Below are positions 42,642 to 53,179 of a DNA stretch of 64,000 nt, piece after piece. Position numbers and translations under genes: made by a program. Within the stretch, counting starts at the first letter, position 1. Each line of letters opens with the position of its first letter. Origin of the DNA: Streptomyces sp. H27-H5 (GTDB lineage: Bacteria > Actinomycetota > Actinomycetes > Streptomycetales > Streptomycetaceae); NCBI RefSeq assembly GCF_026627505.1, contig NZ_JAPNLK010000002.1, forward strand, positions 62,001 to 126,000, read 5' to 3'. The notes under the pieces were generated by a model. It was not told where the DNA came from, made no database searches, and worked only from the letters and a program-made list of their open reading frames with translations.

Positions 42642-44060
42642 ATGACCACCCGCACGCTGATCCGCGACGGCCTCGTCATCACGGCCGCCGACGAGCTCCA
42701 CGCGGACGTCCTCATCGAGGACGGCCGGGTGGCGGCGCTCGCGGCCCACGGCTCGGCCACCGCCGAGGCCTGGGCCTCCCCAGACCGCACGACGGTGGAC
42801 CGCACCATCGACGCGAGCGGGAAGTACGTCATCCCCGGCGGGGTCGACGCGCACACCCACATGGAACTGCCCTTCGGCGGGACCGCCGCGTCGGACACCT
42901 TCGAGACGGGCACCCGGGCCGCCGCGTGGGGCGGCACCACCACCATCGTCGACTTCGCGGTGCAGACGATGGGCCAGTCCCTGCGCCAGGGCCTCGATAC
43001 CTGGTACGACAAGGCCGACGGCAACTGCGCCGTCGACTACGGCTTCCACATGATCCTGTCGGACGTCAACGAGGGCACCCTCAAGGAGATGGACCTCCTG
43101 GTGGGGGAGGGGATCACCTCCTTCAAGCTCTTCATGGCCTACCCCGGGGTGTTCTACAGCGACGACGGGCAGATCCTGCGCGCCATGCAGCGGGCCTCCG
43201 GCAACGGCGGACTGATCATGATGCACGCCGAGAACGGCATCGCCATCGACGTCCTCGTCGAACAGGCCCTCGCCCGCGGGGAGACCGACCCCCGCCACCA
43301 CGGCGAGGTCCGCAAGGTCCTCCTCGAAGCCGAGGCGACCCACCGCGCCATCCAGCTCGCCCGGGTGGCCGGCTCCCCCCTGTACGTGGTCCACGTCTCG
43401 GCCGAGGAAGCGGTGGCGGAACTCGCCGTCGCCCGCGACAAGGGCCTGCCCGTCTTCGGCGAGACCTGCCCGCAGTACCTGTTCCTGTCCACCGACAACC
43501 TCGCGGAGCCCGACTTCCAGGGCGCCAAGTACGTCTGCTCCACGCCGCTGCGCCCCCGCGAACACCAGGCGGCCCTGTGGCGGGGCCTGCGGACCGACGA
43601 CCTCCAGGTGGTCTCCACCGACCACTGTCCGTTCTGCTTCCGCGGCCAGAAGGAGCTCGGCCGCGGGGACTTCTCGAAGATCCCCAACGGGCTGCCCGGC
43701 GTGGAGAACCGCATGGACCTCCTCCACCAGGCCGTCCTCGACGGACACATCACCCGCCGCCGCTGGATCGAGATCGCCTGCGCGAGCCCGGCCCGGATGT
43801 TCGGCCTCTACCCGCAGAAGGGCACCATCGCGCCGGGCGCCGACGCCGACATCGTCCTCTACGATCCGCACGCCGAGCAGGTCATCTCCGCCGAGACGCA
43901 TCACATGAACGTGGACTACTCGGCGTACGAGGGCAAGCGGATCACCGGACGCGTCGACACCGTGCTCTCGCGCGGCGAACTCGTCATCGACCGGCGCGAG
44001 TACACGGGACGAGCCGGCCACGGGGCCTTCGTCCCCCGCTCCACCTGCCAGTACCTGTAA
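42642..44060 (+). CDS. hydA: dihydropyrimidinase / D-hydantoinase
   Basis: A 472-residue amidohydrolase opening the ring of dihydrouracil, dihydrothymine or hydantoins. Binuclear metal site: H71 and H73 (GGVDAHTHMELPFGG), carboxylated K162 (TSFKLFMAYPGVFY), H195 (MMHAENG), a later histidine in VVHVSAEEA and the aspartate in VSTDHCPFCFRGQKE. The MELPFGGT-ASDTFETGT stretch is specific to this group rather than allantoinase. GGGGGAGAC precedes the ATG. Between the aminotransferase and the LLM oxidoreductase genes, it marks the operon as pyrimidine or hydantoin catabolism. Confidence 0.94.
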   Translation: MTTRTLIRDGLVITAADELHADVLIEDGRVAALAAHGSATAEAWASPDRTTVDRTIDASGKYVIPGGVDAHTHMELPFGGTAASDTFETGTRAAAWGGTTTIVDFAVQTMGQSLRQGLDTWYDKADGNCAVDYGFHMILSDVNEGTLKEMDLLVGEGITSFKLFMAYPGVFYSDDGQILRAMQRASGNGGLIMMHAENGIAIDVLVEQALARGETDPRHHGEVRKVLLEAEATHRAIQLARVAGSPLYVVHVSAEEAVAELAVARDKGLPVFGETCPQYLFLSTDNLAEPDFQGAKYVCSTPLRPREHQAALWRGLRTDDLQVVSTDHCPFCFRGQKELGRGDFSKIPNGLPGVENRMDLLHQAVLDGHITRRRWIEIACASPARMFGLYPQKGTIAPGADADIVLYDPHAEQVISAETHHMNVDYSAYEGKRITGRVDTVLSRGELVIDRREYTGRAGHGAFVPRSTCQYL

Positions 44061-44071
44061 GGAGCCGACCC

Positions 44072-45073
44072 ATGGACTTCGGCCTCGTCCTCCAAACCGA
44101 CCCGCCCGCCTCCGGGGTCGTCAGCCTCATGCGCCGCGGCGAACGCAACGGCTTCCGCTACGGCTGGACCTTCGACTCCGCCGTGCTGTGGCAGGAGCCG
44201 TTCGTCATCTACAGCCAGATCCTCGAACACACCCGGCTGATGCGCGTCGGACCGATGGTCACCAACCCCGGAACCCGCACCTGGGAGGTCACCGCCTCCA
44301 CCTTCGCCACCCTCAACGACATGTACGGCAACCGCACCGTGTGCGGGATCGGCCGCGGGGACTCCGCGATGCGGGTCGCCGGACGCAAACCCAACACCCT
44401 CGCCCGACTCGGTGAGGCCATCGACGTCATCCGCGACCTCGCCGAGGGCCGCGAGAGCGAGGTCGACGGGCAACGCCTGCGCATCCCGTGGATCCGCGAC
44501 GGGGAACTGCCCGTCTGGATGGCCGCGTACGGACCCAAGGCACTGGCCCTCGCCGGCCAGAAGGCGGACGGGTTCATCCTCCAGCTCGCCGACCCCTACC
44601 TCACCGAGTGGATGGTCAAGTCGGTCCGCGAGGCAGCCACGGCGGCCGGCCGCGACCCCAACGCGATCACCATCTGCGTGGCCGCCCCGGCCTACGTCGG
44701 CGAGGACCTGGACCACGCCCGCGACCAGTGCCGCTGGTTCGGCGGCATGGTCGGCAACCACGTCGCCGACCTCGTCTCCCGGTACGGCGAGCACTCCTCG
44801 ATGGTCCCGGACGCCCTCACCGAGTACGTCAAGGCCCGCCAGGGCTACGACTACAGCCACCACGGCCGCGCCGGGAACCCGTCCGCCGACTTCGTCCCCG
44901 ACGAGATCGTCGACCGGTTCTGTCTCCTGGGCCCGCCCGAGGCCCACATCGAGAAACTGCGCACCCTGCGCGACCTCGGCGTCGACCAGTTCGCGGTGTA
45001 CGCCATGCACGACGCGCGCGAAGCCGTGATCGACGCCTACGGAGAGCACGTCATCCCGGTGCTCGCCGGCTGA
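44072..45073 (+). CDS. LLM-class F420-dependent oxidoreductase (TIGR03842-like)
   Basis: A 333-residue luciferase-like flavin/F420 enzyme. MDFGLVLQTDPPASGVV starts the barrel; GWTFDSAVLWQEPFVIYSQIL, VGPMVTNPGTRTWEVTAS, MYGNRTVCGIGRGDSAMRVAG and PVWMAAYGPKALALAGQKADGFILQ are typical of the subgroup found beside hydantoinase genes. TAAGGAG overlaps the hydA stop, 8 bases before the ATG. F420-dependent members move hydride between F420 and an organic substrate. As the operon lacks a normal dihydropyrimidine dehydrogenase, this enzyme is a candidate for pyrimidine reduction, but that is inference. Confidence 0.9.
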   Translation: MDFGLVLQTDPPASGVVSLMRRGERNGFRYGWTFDSAVLWQEPFVIYSQILEHTRLMRVGPMVTNPGTRTWEVTASTFATLNDMYGNRTVCGIGRGDSAMRVAGRKPNTLARLGEAIDVIRDLAEGRESEVDGQRLRIPWIRDGELPVWMAAYGPKALALAGQKADGFILQLADPYLTEWMVKSVREAATAAGRDPNAITICVAAPAYVGEDLDHARDQCRWFGGMVGNHVADLVSRYGEHSSMVPDALTEYVKARQGYDYSHHGRAGNPSADFVPDEIVDRFCLLGPPEAHIEKLRTLRDLGVDQFAVYAMHDAREAVIDAYGEHVIPVLAG

Positions 45074-45111
45074 GCCGGCGCCGACGGGACGGGCCGGCCG
45101 GGGAGGACGCC

Positions 45112-45152
45112 GGTGCGGGACGACTCGCGACCCCCGCGGGTCGTCCCGCACC
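45112..45152. terminator. terminator of the pyrimidine operon
   Basis: Perfect 13-base stem GGTGCGGGACGAC / GTCGTCCCGCACC with a 15-base loop, 38 bases after the LLM gene. Confidence 0.75.
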
Positions 45153-45253
45153 GCAGCGCCACCGGGCCGGTTCACCCCGGCTTCACCCCGTGTCCGGGCG
45201 CCCGTCGGGGACCGTCGGTGGGGTTTGTCGGACCGGCGTGCTTTGCTGGGCGC

Positions 45254-46078
45254 ATGATCGATGAATTCCTGGCCCATGACCTGTCCGCCGTCGAGGAGGC
45301 CGTCCGCGAGGCGGCCGCGGTCGAGATCATGCCGAGGTTCCGGCAGCTCGCGGACCACGAGGTGGACCAGAAGAGCGGCCCGCACGACCTCGTGACCGTC
45401 GCCGACCGCAGGGCCGAGGAGCACCTGACGGCCGCCCTGACGAAGCTGCTGCCCGGCTCGGCGGTGGTCGGCGAGGAAGCGGTGCACGCCGACCCCACCG
45501 TGTACGAGGCGCTGCGCGCCGACGCGCCCGTCTGGATCGTGGACCCCGTCGACGGCACCCGGCAGTTCGTCGCCGGCGACCCCAACTTCTGCACCCTGGT
45601 GGCGCTGGCCGTGCGCGGGGAGATCCTCGCCTCCTGGACCTTCGCCCCTGCCCTGGACGAACTGGCCACCGCCGTGCGCGGACAGGGCGCGCACGTCAAC
45701 GGCGCGCGCATCCACAGCGGTTCGCCGGAACCCGGCGCCGACCTGCGGATCGCCATCGCCCACCCGCTGTACACCTCGGAGGAGGACAAGCGGCGGCTCG
45801 CCCGGCTCGACGTCCCCGGGGTCGCGGCCCGGCCGTGCGGTTCGGCGGGCCTGGAGTACCTGAAGGTGGCGCGCGGCGAGATGGACGGCCTGGCCTTCAC
45901 CTGGCCCTCGGCGTGGGACCACGCGGCGGGCCTGCTGCTGGTCGCGGAGGCGGGTGGCGCCCAGACCACGGTCGACGGGGTCCCCTTCCGAGTGGACCGG
46001 GACAACGCGCTGCCGTTCGCGGTGGGCCGCGACGAGGCCACCGCCGTCCGCGTCCGCGACCTCCTGCGCGGAGCGTGA
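45254..46078 (+). CDS. hisN: histidinol-phosphatase / inositol monophosphatase family
   Basis: A 274-residue Mg-dependent phosphatase. Metal site E74-E75 (AVVGEEAVH), D97 and D100 (VWIVDPVDGTRQFVAGD) and the late WPSAWDHAAGLLLVAEAGG. FCTLVALAVRGE and KSGPHDLVTVADRRAEEHL fit actinobacterial HisN, which performs the last dephosphorylation in histidine synthesis; an inositol phosphatase role cannot be excluded. The ATG at 45254 has a weak -10 (TTTGCT) six bases upstream and no ribosome binding site, so it too may be leaderless. In-frame upstream codons cross the terminator hairpin and are rejected. Confidence 0.88.
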   Translation: MIDEFLAHDLSAVEEAVREAAAVEIMPRFRQLADHEVDQKSGPHDLVTVADRRAEEHLTAALTKLLPGSAVVGEEAVHADPTVYEALRADAPVWIVDPVDGTRQFVAGDPNFCTLVALAVRGEILASWTFAPALDELATAVRGQGAHVNGARIHSGSPEPGADLRIAIAHPLYTSEEDKRRLARLDVPGVAARPCGSAGLEYLKVARGEMDGLAFTWPSAWDHAAGLLLVAEAGGAQTTVDGVPFRVDRDNALPFAVGRDEATAVRVRDLLRGA

Positions 46079-46177
46079 GCGCACCGCCGCACCCCGGATC
46101 CGTGCGGGCGCGACCCATATCCTGGACGTGATGCCGCATCCTGTGGGCGGAGCCGCCGCCGGACGAAGGAGCTGTCA

Positions 46178-47596
46178 GTGTCGTCGATTCTCGACGCAGT
46201 CGTGGTGGGGGCGGGGCCCAACGGCCTGACGGCCGCCGTCGAACTGGCCCGGCGCGGCTTCTCGGTGGCCGTGTTCGAGGCGAAGGGGACCGTCGGCGGG
46301 GGAGCCCGGACGGAGGAACTCACCCTCCCCGGCTTCCGGCACGACCCCTGCTCGGCCGTGCACCCGCTCGGCGCCGGCTCCCCGGTGTTCGCGACGATGC
46401 CGCTCAAGCGGTACGGCCTGGAGTGGCTGCACGCCCCGCTGCCGATGGCGCACCCCTTCGACGACGGCACGGCCGCGGTGCTGTCCCGGTCCGTCGCGGA
46501 GACGGCCGCCTCCTTCGGGCCCCGCGACGCCGGCACCTACCGCCGGCTCGTCCAGCCGTACCTCGGCAAATGGGACACCCTGGCACGGGACTTCATGTCG
46601 CTGCCCTCGACCGCGCTGCCCCGCGACCCGCTCACCCTGGCCCGGTTCGGGCTGGACGGGCTGCCGCCGTCCACCTGGCTGCTGCGCCGCTTCCGGGACG
46701 ACCGGGCCCGCGCCCTGTTCGCCGGGCTCGTCGCCCACGTCATCGCCCCGCTCGGCGGCATCGGAACCAGCGCGGTCGGACTGGTCTTCGCCCTCGCCGC
46801 GCACGCGGGCGGCTGGCCGATGCCGCGCGGCGGTTCGCAGTCCATTTCGGACGCCCTCGCCGCGTACCTGCGCGACCTCGGAGGAAGCGTCCACACGGAC
46901 TTCGAGGTCAAGCGGCTCGACGACCTGCCACCGGCCCGCGCGTACGTCTTCGACACCTCGCCGACCGCGCTGGCCCGCATCGCCCGCCTGGGGCGCGTCT
47001 ACGACGGCTACCGGTACGGCGCCTCCGTGTTCAAGATCGACTACGCCCTGGACGGGCCGGTGCCCTGGACCGCCGAGGAACCCCGCCGGGCCGGCACCGT
47101 ACAGATCGGCCCGCGCACCCGCGACATCGACGCCGCCCTGCAACTGGCCTCGGGCGGCCGGGCCCCCCGTACCCCCTTCCTGATCACCGCCCAGCCCAGC
47201 CTCGTCGATCCCGGCCGGGCCCCCGAGGGCAAGCACACCTTCTGGACGTACGGGCACGTGCCGGCGGGCTGGGAGGGCGACCTCACCGACGCCGTCGAGC
47301 GCCAACTGGAGCGCTTCGCCCCGGGGTTCCGCGACCTGGTGCTGGCCCGCGCCACCGCGGGTCCGCCCCGGCTCGCCGCCCGCAACGCCAACTACGTCGG
47401 CGGGGACATCGCCTGCGGCGCCGCCTCGGGCCTGCAACTGCTGCTCCGCCCCAAGATCAGCCTCTCCCCGTACACCACCGCCCACCCGGCGGTGTTCCTG
47501 TGCTCCTCCGCCACCCCGCCGGGCCCCGGGGTCCACGGGATGTCGGGGCACAACGCGGCCAAGGCCGTCTGGCGTCACCTGCGGAAGGAGGCCTGA
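46178..47596 (+). CDS. FAD-dependent oxidoreductase (phytoene desaturase/PYROXD2-like)
   Basis: A 472-residue flavoprotein. The dinucleotide fold starts [22 protein letters not shown] with the acidic end [36 protein letters not shown] is characteristic of the PYROXD2/CrtI-like branch. The C-terminal FAD loop is [24 protein letters not shown] at 46178 follows GAAGGAGC. The substrate is unknown; there are no carotenoid genes nearby. It is translationally coupled (TGATG) to the macrodomain gene, an uncommon pairing. Confidence 0.87.
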   Translation: MSSILDAVVVGAGPNGLTAAVELARRGFSVAVFEAKGTVGGGARTEELTLPGFRHDPCSAVHPLGAGSPVFATMPLKRYGLEWLHAPLPMAHPFDDGTAAVLSRSVAETAASFGPRDAGTYRRLVQPYLGKWDTLARDFMSLPSTALPRDPLTLARFGLDGLPPSTWLLRRFRDDRARALFAGLVAHVIAPLGGIGTSAVGLVFALAAHAGGWPMPRGGSQSISDALAAYLRDLGGSVHTDFEVKRLDDLPPARAYVFDTSPTALARIARLGRVYDGYRYGASVFKIDYALDGPVPWTAEEPRRAGTVQIGPRTRDIDAALQLASGGRAPRTPFLITAQPSLVDPGRAPEGKHTFWTYGHVPAGWEGDLTDAVERQLERFAPGFRDLVLARATAGPPRLAARNANYVGGDIACGAASGLQLLLRPKISLSPYTTAHPAVFLCSSATPPGPGVHGMSGHNAAKAVWRHLRKEA

Positions 47597-48105
47597 TGTC
47601 CGCGCGCATCACCCTCGTCCGGGGGGACATCACCACCGAGGAAGTGGACGCGGTGGTCAACGCGGCCAATTCCTCGCTGCTCGGCGGCGGGGGAGCGGAC
47701 GGGGCCATCCACCGGCGGGGCGGCCCGGAGATCCTCGCCGCCTGCGAGGACCTGCGGCGCTCCCACTACGGCAAGGGCCTCCCGACGGGCCGGGCCGTCG
47801 CCACGACGGCGGGCCGGCTCCCGGCCCGGCACGTGATCCACACCGTCGGACCGGTCTGGTCCCCGGGCGACGACCGCTCGGAGCTGCTGGCGTCCTGCTA
47901 CCGGGAGTCGCTGCGGGTCGCGGACGAGCTGGGCGCCCGCACGGTCGCCTTCCCGGCCATCTCCACCGGGATCTACGGCTGGCCGATGGACGACGGCGCG
48001 CGGATCGCGATCGAGGCGGTGCGGGCGTCGGACACCTCGGTGGAGGAGGTCCGCTTCGTGCTCTTCGGGACCGAGGCGTACGAGACCTTCGCCGCGGCCC
48101 TGTGA
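47596..48105 (+). CDS. macrodomain protein (O-acetyl-ADP-ribose deacetylase-like)
   Basis: A 169-residue single macrodomain that would hydrolyse O-acetyl-ADP-ribose or remove ADP-ribose from proteins. ITLVRGDITTEEVDAVVNAANSSLLGGGGADGAIHR holds the catalytic Asn and Asp (VNAANSSL, GGADGAIH), followed by PTGRAVATTAGRLPARHVIHTVGPVW and the phosphate loop AISTGIYGWP. These match the MacroD/YmdB type. The ATG shares bases with the flavoprotein stop. A GC hairpin follows. Confidence 0.92.
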   Translation: MSARITLVRGDITTEEVDAVVNAANSSLLGGGGADGAIHRRGGPEILAACEDLRRSHYGKGLPTGRAVATTAGRLPARHVIHTVGPVWSPGDDRSELLASCYRESLRVADELGARTVAFPAISTGIYGWPMDDGARIAIEAVRASDTSVEEVRFVLFGTEAYETFAAAL

Positions 48106-48120
48106 TCCGTGTCCCGACCC

Positions 48121-48168
48121 GGTCCGCCCCCCGCGGGCGGTCCCCCGCCGGTCGGCCGGGGACGGACC
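48121..48168. terminator. hairpin after the macrodomain gene
   Basis: Outer arms GGTCCG (48121-48126) and CGGACC (48163-48168) enclose GTCCCC (48140-48145) and GGGGAC (48158-48163) and other GC pairings. Probably ends the flavoprotein-macrodomain transcript. Confidence 0.5.
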
Positions 48169-48208
48169 GGGCCGGCCGATCATGGACCCCGGTGTCGGAG
48201 ACGGTCGC

Positions 48209-48214
48209 TAGGCT
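48209..48214 (+). promoter_or_regulatory. leaderless -10 element of recQ
   Basis: TAGGCT, six bases, then the ATG at 48221, with no ribosome binding site. Confidence 0.55.
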
Positions 48215-48220
48215 TCCGCT

Positions 48221-50221
<2,001 letters not shown>

Positions 50222-50226
50222 ACGCG

Positions 50227-50286
50227 GGGGAGCGGTCGCTCCCCGAAACGCCCGCCCGGCCCGCCGTCGCCCCTCTACGGCGGGCC
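50227..50286. terminator. double terminator after recQ
   Basis: GGGGAGC-GGTC-GCTCCCC at 50227-50244, then GGCCCGCCGT / ACGGCGGGCC at 50258-50286. It should insulate the protease operon from recQ. Confidence 0.75.
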
Positions 50287-50424
50287 GCGCTCGCGCGTGG
50301 CCGGATGGAACCCACGCCACGCGGCGGCGAGTTGTGCGTGTGGCATCATGACCGCGTTGTCTGCCCGGGGATCACGAACCTCGGGCCGCGAGGGCGGCCG
50401 CCGAGTTTCGCCGGAGGACTGAGG

Positions 50425-51000
50425 ATGAAGGTGCCTGGCTCTGCGTTACCGGCCTCGGAGGACAGGCAACTCAGACGGCGACTCAAGAAGGTCCGCCGCG
50501 CCTGCGAGGAGATGCTCGCGGAGTGGGGCATGGAGCACGGCTGCGGAATCGAGGAACTCCACGGGTACCTCAGCGAACAGCGCGGGCGGCCCATCCACCT
50601 CGTTCCGACGACCTTCCCCGAACGCCATCTCCTCGGCATCTGGCTGAAGTTGGACGACTTCGACGTCGTCGCCTTCGAGAAGTCGGCCTCGCCCGCCCAC
50701 AAGGAACACATCATCGCCCACGAGCTGGCCCACATCGCCTTCGCGCACCGGGGGTCCGTGCGGCTGGACGGCGTCGAATCCGGTCCGCTGTTCGCGGACG
50801 TCGACCCCGCGGCCGTACAGGGCGCGCTCATGCGCTCCCGCTACAGCGACGGCGAGGAGCAGGAGGCCGAGACCATGGCCTCCCTCATCCTGGCCCGGGC
50901 CACGAAGCGTTGGGTCGAACAGGCCTGGGCCGTCCCGGAGGAGGCCGCCGACGTCCTCGCCCGCATCGAACGCGGCCTCGGAAAGCCGGACCAGCAGTGA
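50425..51000 (+). CDS. IrrE/ImmA-like zinc metallopeptidase
   Basis: A 191-residue ImmA/IrrE-family protease. The zinc motif HELAH sits at 99-103 in KEHIIAHELAHIAFAH, with a downstream glutamate in GEEQEAETMASLIL. The N-terminal 65 residues are charged helices (LRRRLKKVRRACEEMLAEWG, IEELHGYLSEQRGRP). Family members cleave HTH repressors: ImmA frees ICEBs1, IrrE cleaves DdrO after DNA damage. GGAGGA precedes the ATG. Its stop overlaps the GTG of a membrane-protein gene. No XRE repressor is encoded beside it, so the substrate, if any, is elsewhere. Confidence 0.88.
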   Translation: MKVPGSALPASEDRQLRRRLKKVRRACEEMLAEWGMEHGCGIEELHGYLSEQRGRPIHLVPTTFPERHLLGIWLKLDDFDVVAFEKSASPAHKEHIIAHELAHIAFAHRGSVRLDGVESGPLFADVDPAAVQGALMRSRYSDGEEQEAETMASLILARATKRWVEQAWAVPEEAADVLARIERGLGKPDQQ

Positions 51001-52211
51001 CCACCCTCTACACCGTCCTCGCCTGGGTCTGCGCCTTCGTCGGACTCGCCGCGTTCGCCTACCGGCTCCCGGACCTGCTGCGCCGACGGCACGACGTCGC
51101 GCTGTGGGCGCTGTGCGTGTACTTCCTGTGCTCCGGCATCAGCTTCCTCGTCGACCTGGACCAACTCCGCCTGCACATATCGGACTTCTTCGGCCTGCCC
51201 AACATCACCTCGCTGATCACGCAGGCCGCGGTGGTCGTCCTCACCGCCGCGCAACAGGTCGTGCTCGTCCACTGGTCGGCGCCCCCCGACCAGGCCCGCC
51301 GGATGGCCCGACAGCGGGTCCTGTTCTTCGGCGCGGCGCTCTGCGTGCTCGTCGTCGCCTCCTTCGCCGTCGGCCCCGTGGCCCAGTCCGAGACGGCGAC
51401 CTCGACGATCCTGCTGAGCATCCAGGACGGCCGCTACGCGCTGTACATGTTCTTCTACCTGCTGATCTGCGCCGTGGGGCAGGCGGAGACCGTGCGGCTC
51501 TCGCTGCGGTTCACCAAGGTCGCCAACCGGACGTGGCTCGCGGCCGGCATGCGCACCGTCACCCTCGGCGCGAGCCTCATCCTGGTCTACTGCGTCACCC
51601 GGAGCATCCAGATCGCCGGCACCCGACTGGACTTCGACGGAGCGGCACTCGACCCCGTCCAGTGGACGTGCGGCAGCGTCGGGGCCCTGCTCCAGGTCAC
51701 CGGATGGACCATCCCCTCCTGGGGGATCCACCTCACCCGCGTACGCGCCTGGGTCCGCAGCTATCGCGCGTACCTGTGCCTGCGCCCCCTGTGGCGCGCC
51801 CTCCACCAGGCCCTCCCCGACATCGCGCTGGACCCGCCCAGGTCGTGGCCGCGCGACCTCCTCCCGCCCAGGGACCTGCACTACAGCCTCTACCGCCGCG
51901 TCATCGAGATACGCGACGGGCAGCTGATGCTGCGCACCTCGCTGTCCTACGACGAGTTCTCCCGGGTCGCCCGCTCCCTCGACCTCCCCGACGACCCGAC
52001 CTCGCCCCTCGGCGAGGCCCTCCAGGTCCGGGCCGCTTTGAGCCGTTCCCCCGAGGAGGGGACCGAACCGGACGACGCGTCCGGGATCCCCGCGCGCCCG
52101 CCGTACGAGGACTTCCGCGAAGAGGTGCAGTGGCTGACCCGGGTCGCCTCGTCGTTCACCGCCCTGGGCCAGGACGACCGGTTGCCCGCCACGCGGACCG
52201 GCACGCCGTGA
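50997..52211 (+). CDS. seven-helix membrane protein with cytosolic domain (MAB_1171c/DUF6545-like)
   Basis: A 404-residue protein with seven likely membrane helices in the first 235 residues (TTLYTVLAWVCAFVGLAAFA, LWALCVYFLCSGISFLV, SLITQAAVVVLTAAQQVVLV, VLFFGAALCVLVVASFAVG, YALYMFFYLLICAVGQAE, VTLGASLILVYCVTRSIQI, GSVGALLQVTGWTIP). A cytosolic domain of about 170 residues follows, with YLCLRPLWRALHQALPDIAL and LYRRVIEIRDGQLMLRTSL. This is the layout of the actinobacterial family annotated as MAB_1171c putative transporter, with a DUF6545 C-terminal domain. Such proteins commonly lie next to IrrE/ImmA-like genes. Transport has not been shown; receptor function is equally possible. Confidence 0.82.
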   Translation: MTTLYTVLAWVCAFVGLAAFAYRLPDLLRRRHDVALWALCVYFLCSGISFLVDLDQLRLHISDFFGLPNITSLITQAAVVVLTAAQQVVLVHWSAPPDQARRMARQRVLFFGAALCVLVVASFAVGPVAQSETATSTILLSIQDGRYALYMFFYLLICAVGQAETVRLSLRFTKVANRTWLAAGMRTVTLGASLILVYCVTRSIQIAGTRLDFDGAALDPVQWTCGSVGALLQVTGWTIPSWGIHLTRVRAWVRSYRAYLCLRPLWRALHQALPDIALDPPRSWPRDLLPPRDLHYSLYRRVIEIRDGQLMLRTSLSYDEFSRVARSLDLPDDPTSPLGEALQVRAALSRSPEEGTEPDDASGIPARPPYEDFREEVQWLTRVASSFTALGQDDRLPATRTGTP

Positions 52212-53110
52212 CGCCCTCCGCCGCCCGCACCGTGGAACGCCTCGTGGCCCTGGACGCCGCGCGGGGCGCGACGGCCGCGCTGCCCGCCGTACGCCGGGCC
52301 CTGCGGGACTTCCCCGAGCTGTCGGGCGACACCGCGCCCCCGCGGGGCCGGGACGTCGACCGGGTCGCCGCCCTGGCCGAACTGAGCGAGGTCGTCGGCT
52401 GGATCCTCTTCGACGCGGGGCTCCACCGGCAGGCCCACCGCGCCAACGCACGCGCCCTCACCCTGACGGAGCTCTGCGGAGACCGCTGGACGCAGCGGCT
52501 CACCCTGCTCAACCACAGCATGCTCCAGACGGCCGAGGCGGACCCCCGGGGCGCCCTGGAGACGGCGGCCCGGGTGGCCGGCCCGCGCCCCCTGCCCGCC
52601 CGGGTGGACAGCCTCGTCCTCATCCGGCAGGCCCACGCGAGCGCCGTACTGGGCAGCCGGCGCGAGGCCCGCCGACTGATCTCGCGCGCCCGGAGCCGGT
52701 TCCTCGACGGCCTGTCCCGGCACGACCCGCACTGGGCCTGGTGGATCGACGAGAACGAACTGCTCGGACACGAGGGCTGGGTCCTGGCCCGACTGGGCGA
52801 CTGGGACCGGGCCCTGCCCCTGCTGCACCGGGCGGCCACGGCCCCCGGACCGTCCTACCGGCACCTGTTCGGCGCGGAACTCCTCGCCGCCCTGGCCCGC
52901 GCCGGGGCATGGACCGAGGCGCTGGACCTCATGGCCGACCTGGCCCCGCGCGCCGCCGCCATCGGTTCCGCACGCACCACCCGGACCCTGGCGGGCGCCG
53001 CGAGCGGACTGCGCCGAGGAACGCGCGTCCCCGCGTCGCTCAAGGACGCGGCGGCCCACCTCCTGGAGTGCCTGCCCGCACCGGCGGCGCGGAGCGACCG
53101 CCCGGCCTGA
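52208..53110 (+). CDS. helical-repeat (TPR-like) protein without HTH
   Basis: A 300-residue all-helical protein, GTG start overlapping the previous stop (GTGA). RVAALAELSEVVGWILFDAGLHRQAHRANARALTLTELCGD followed by RWTQRLTLLNHSMLQTAEADPRGALETAARVAG is very like the C-terminal repeat domain of Streptomyces XRE-TPR regulators, and ENELLGHEGWVLARLGDWDRALPLLHRAA continues the repeats. No DNA-binding domain precedes it. In RRNPP-type regulators, the equivalent domain binds signalling peptides. It is the last of three coupled genes and may sense a ligand or hold the protease's substrate. Confidence 0.78.
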   Translation: MTPSAARTVERLVALDAARGATAALPAVRRALRDFPELSGDTAPPRGRDVDRVAALAELSEVVGWILFDAGLHRQAHRANARALTLTELCGDRWTQRLTLLNHSMLQTAEADPRGALETAARVAGPRPLPARVDSLVLIRQAHASAVLGSRREARRLISRARSRFLDGLSRHDPHWAWWIDENELLGHEGWVLARLGDWDRALPLLHRAATAPGPSYRHLFGAELLAALARAGAWTEALDLMADLAPRAAAIGSARTTRTLAGAASGLRRGTRVPASLKDAAAHLLECLPAPAARSDRPA

Positions 53111-53179
53111 GACCCCTCCTCCACCGGATCACCGGGACTCCCCGGGCATCATCGCGACCCACACACAGACAGGGATCAC

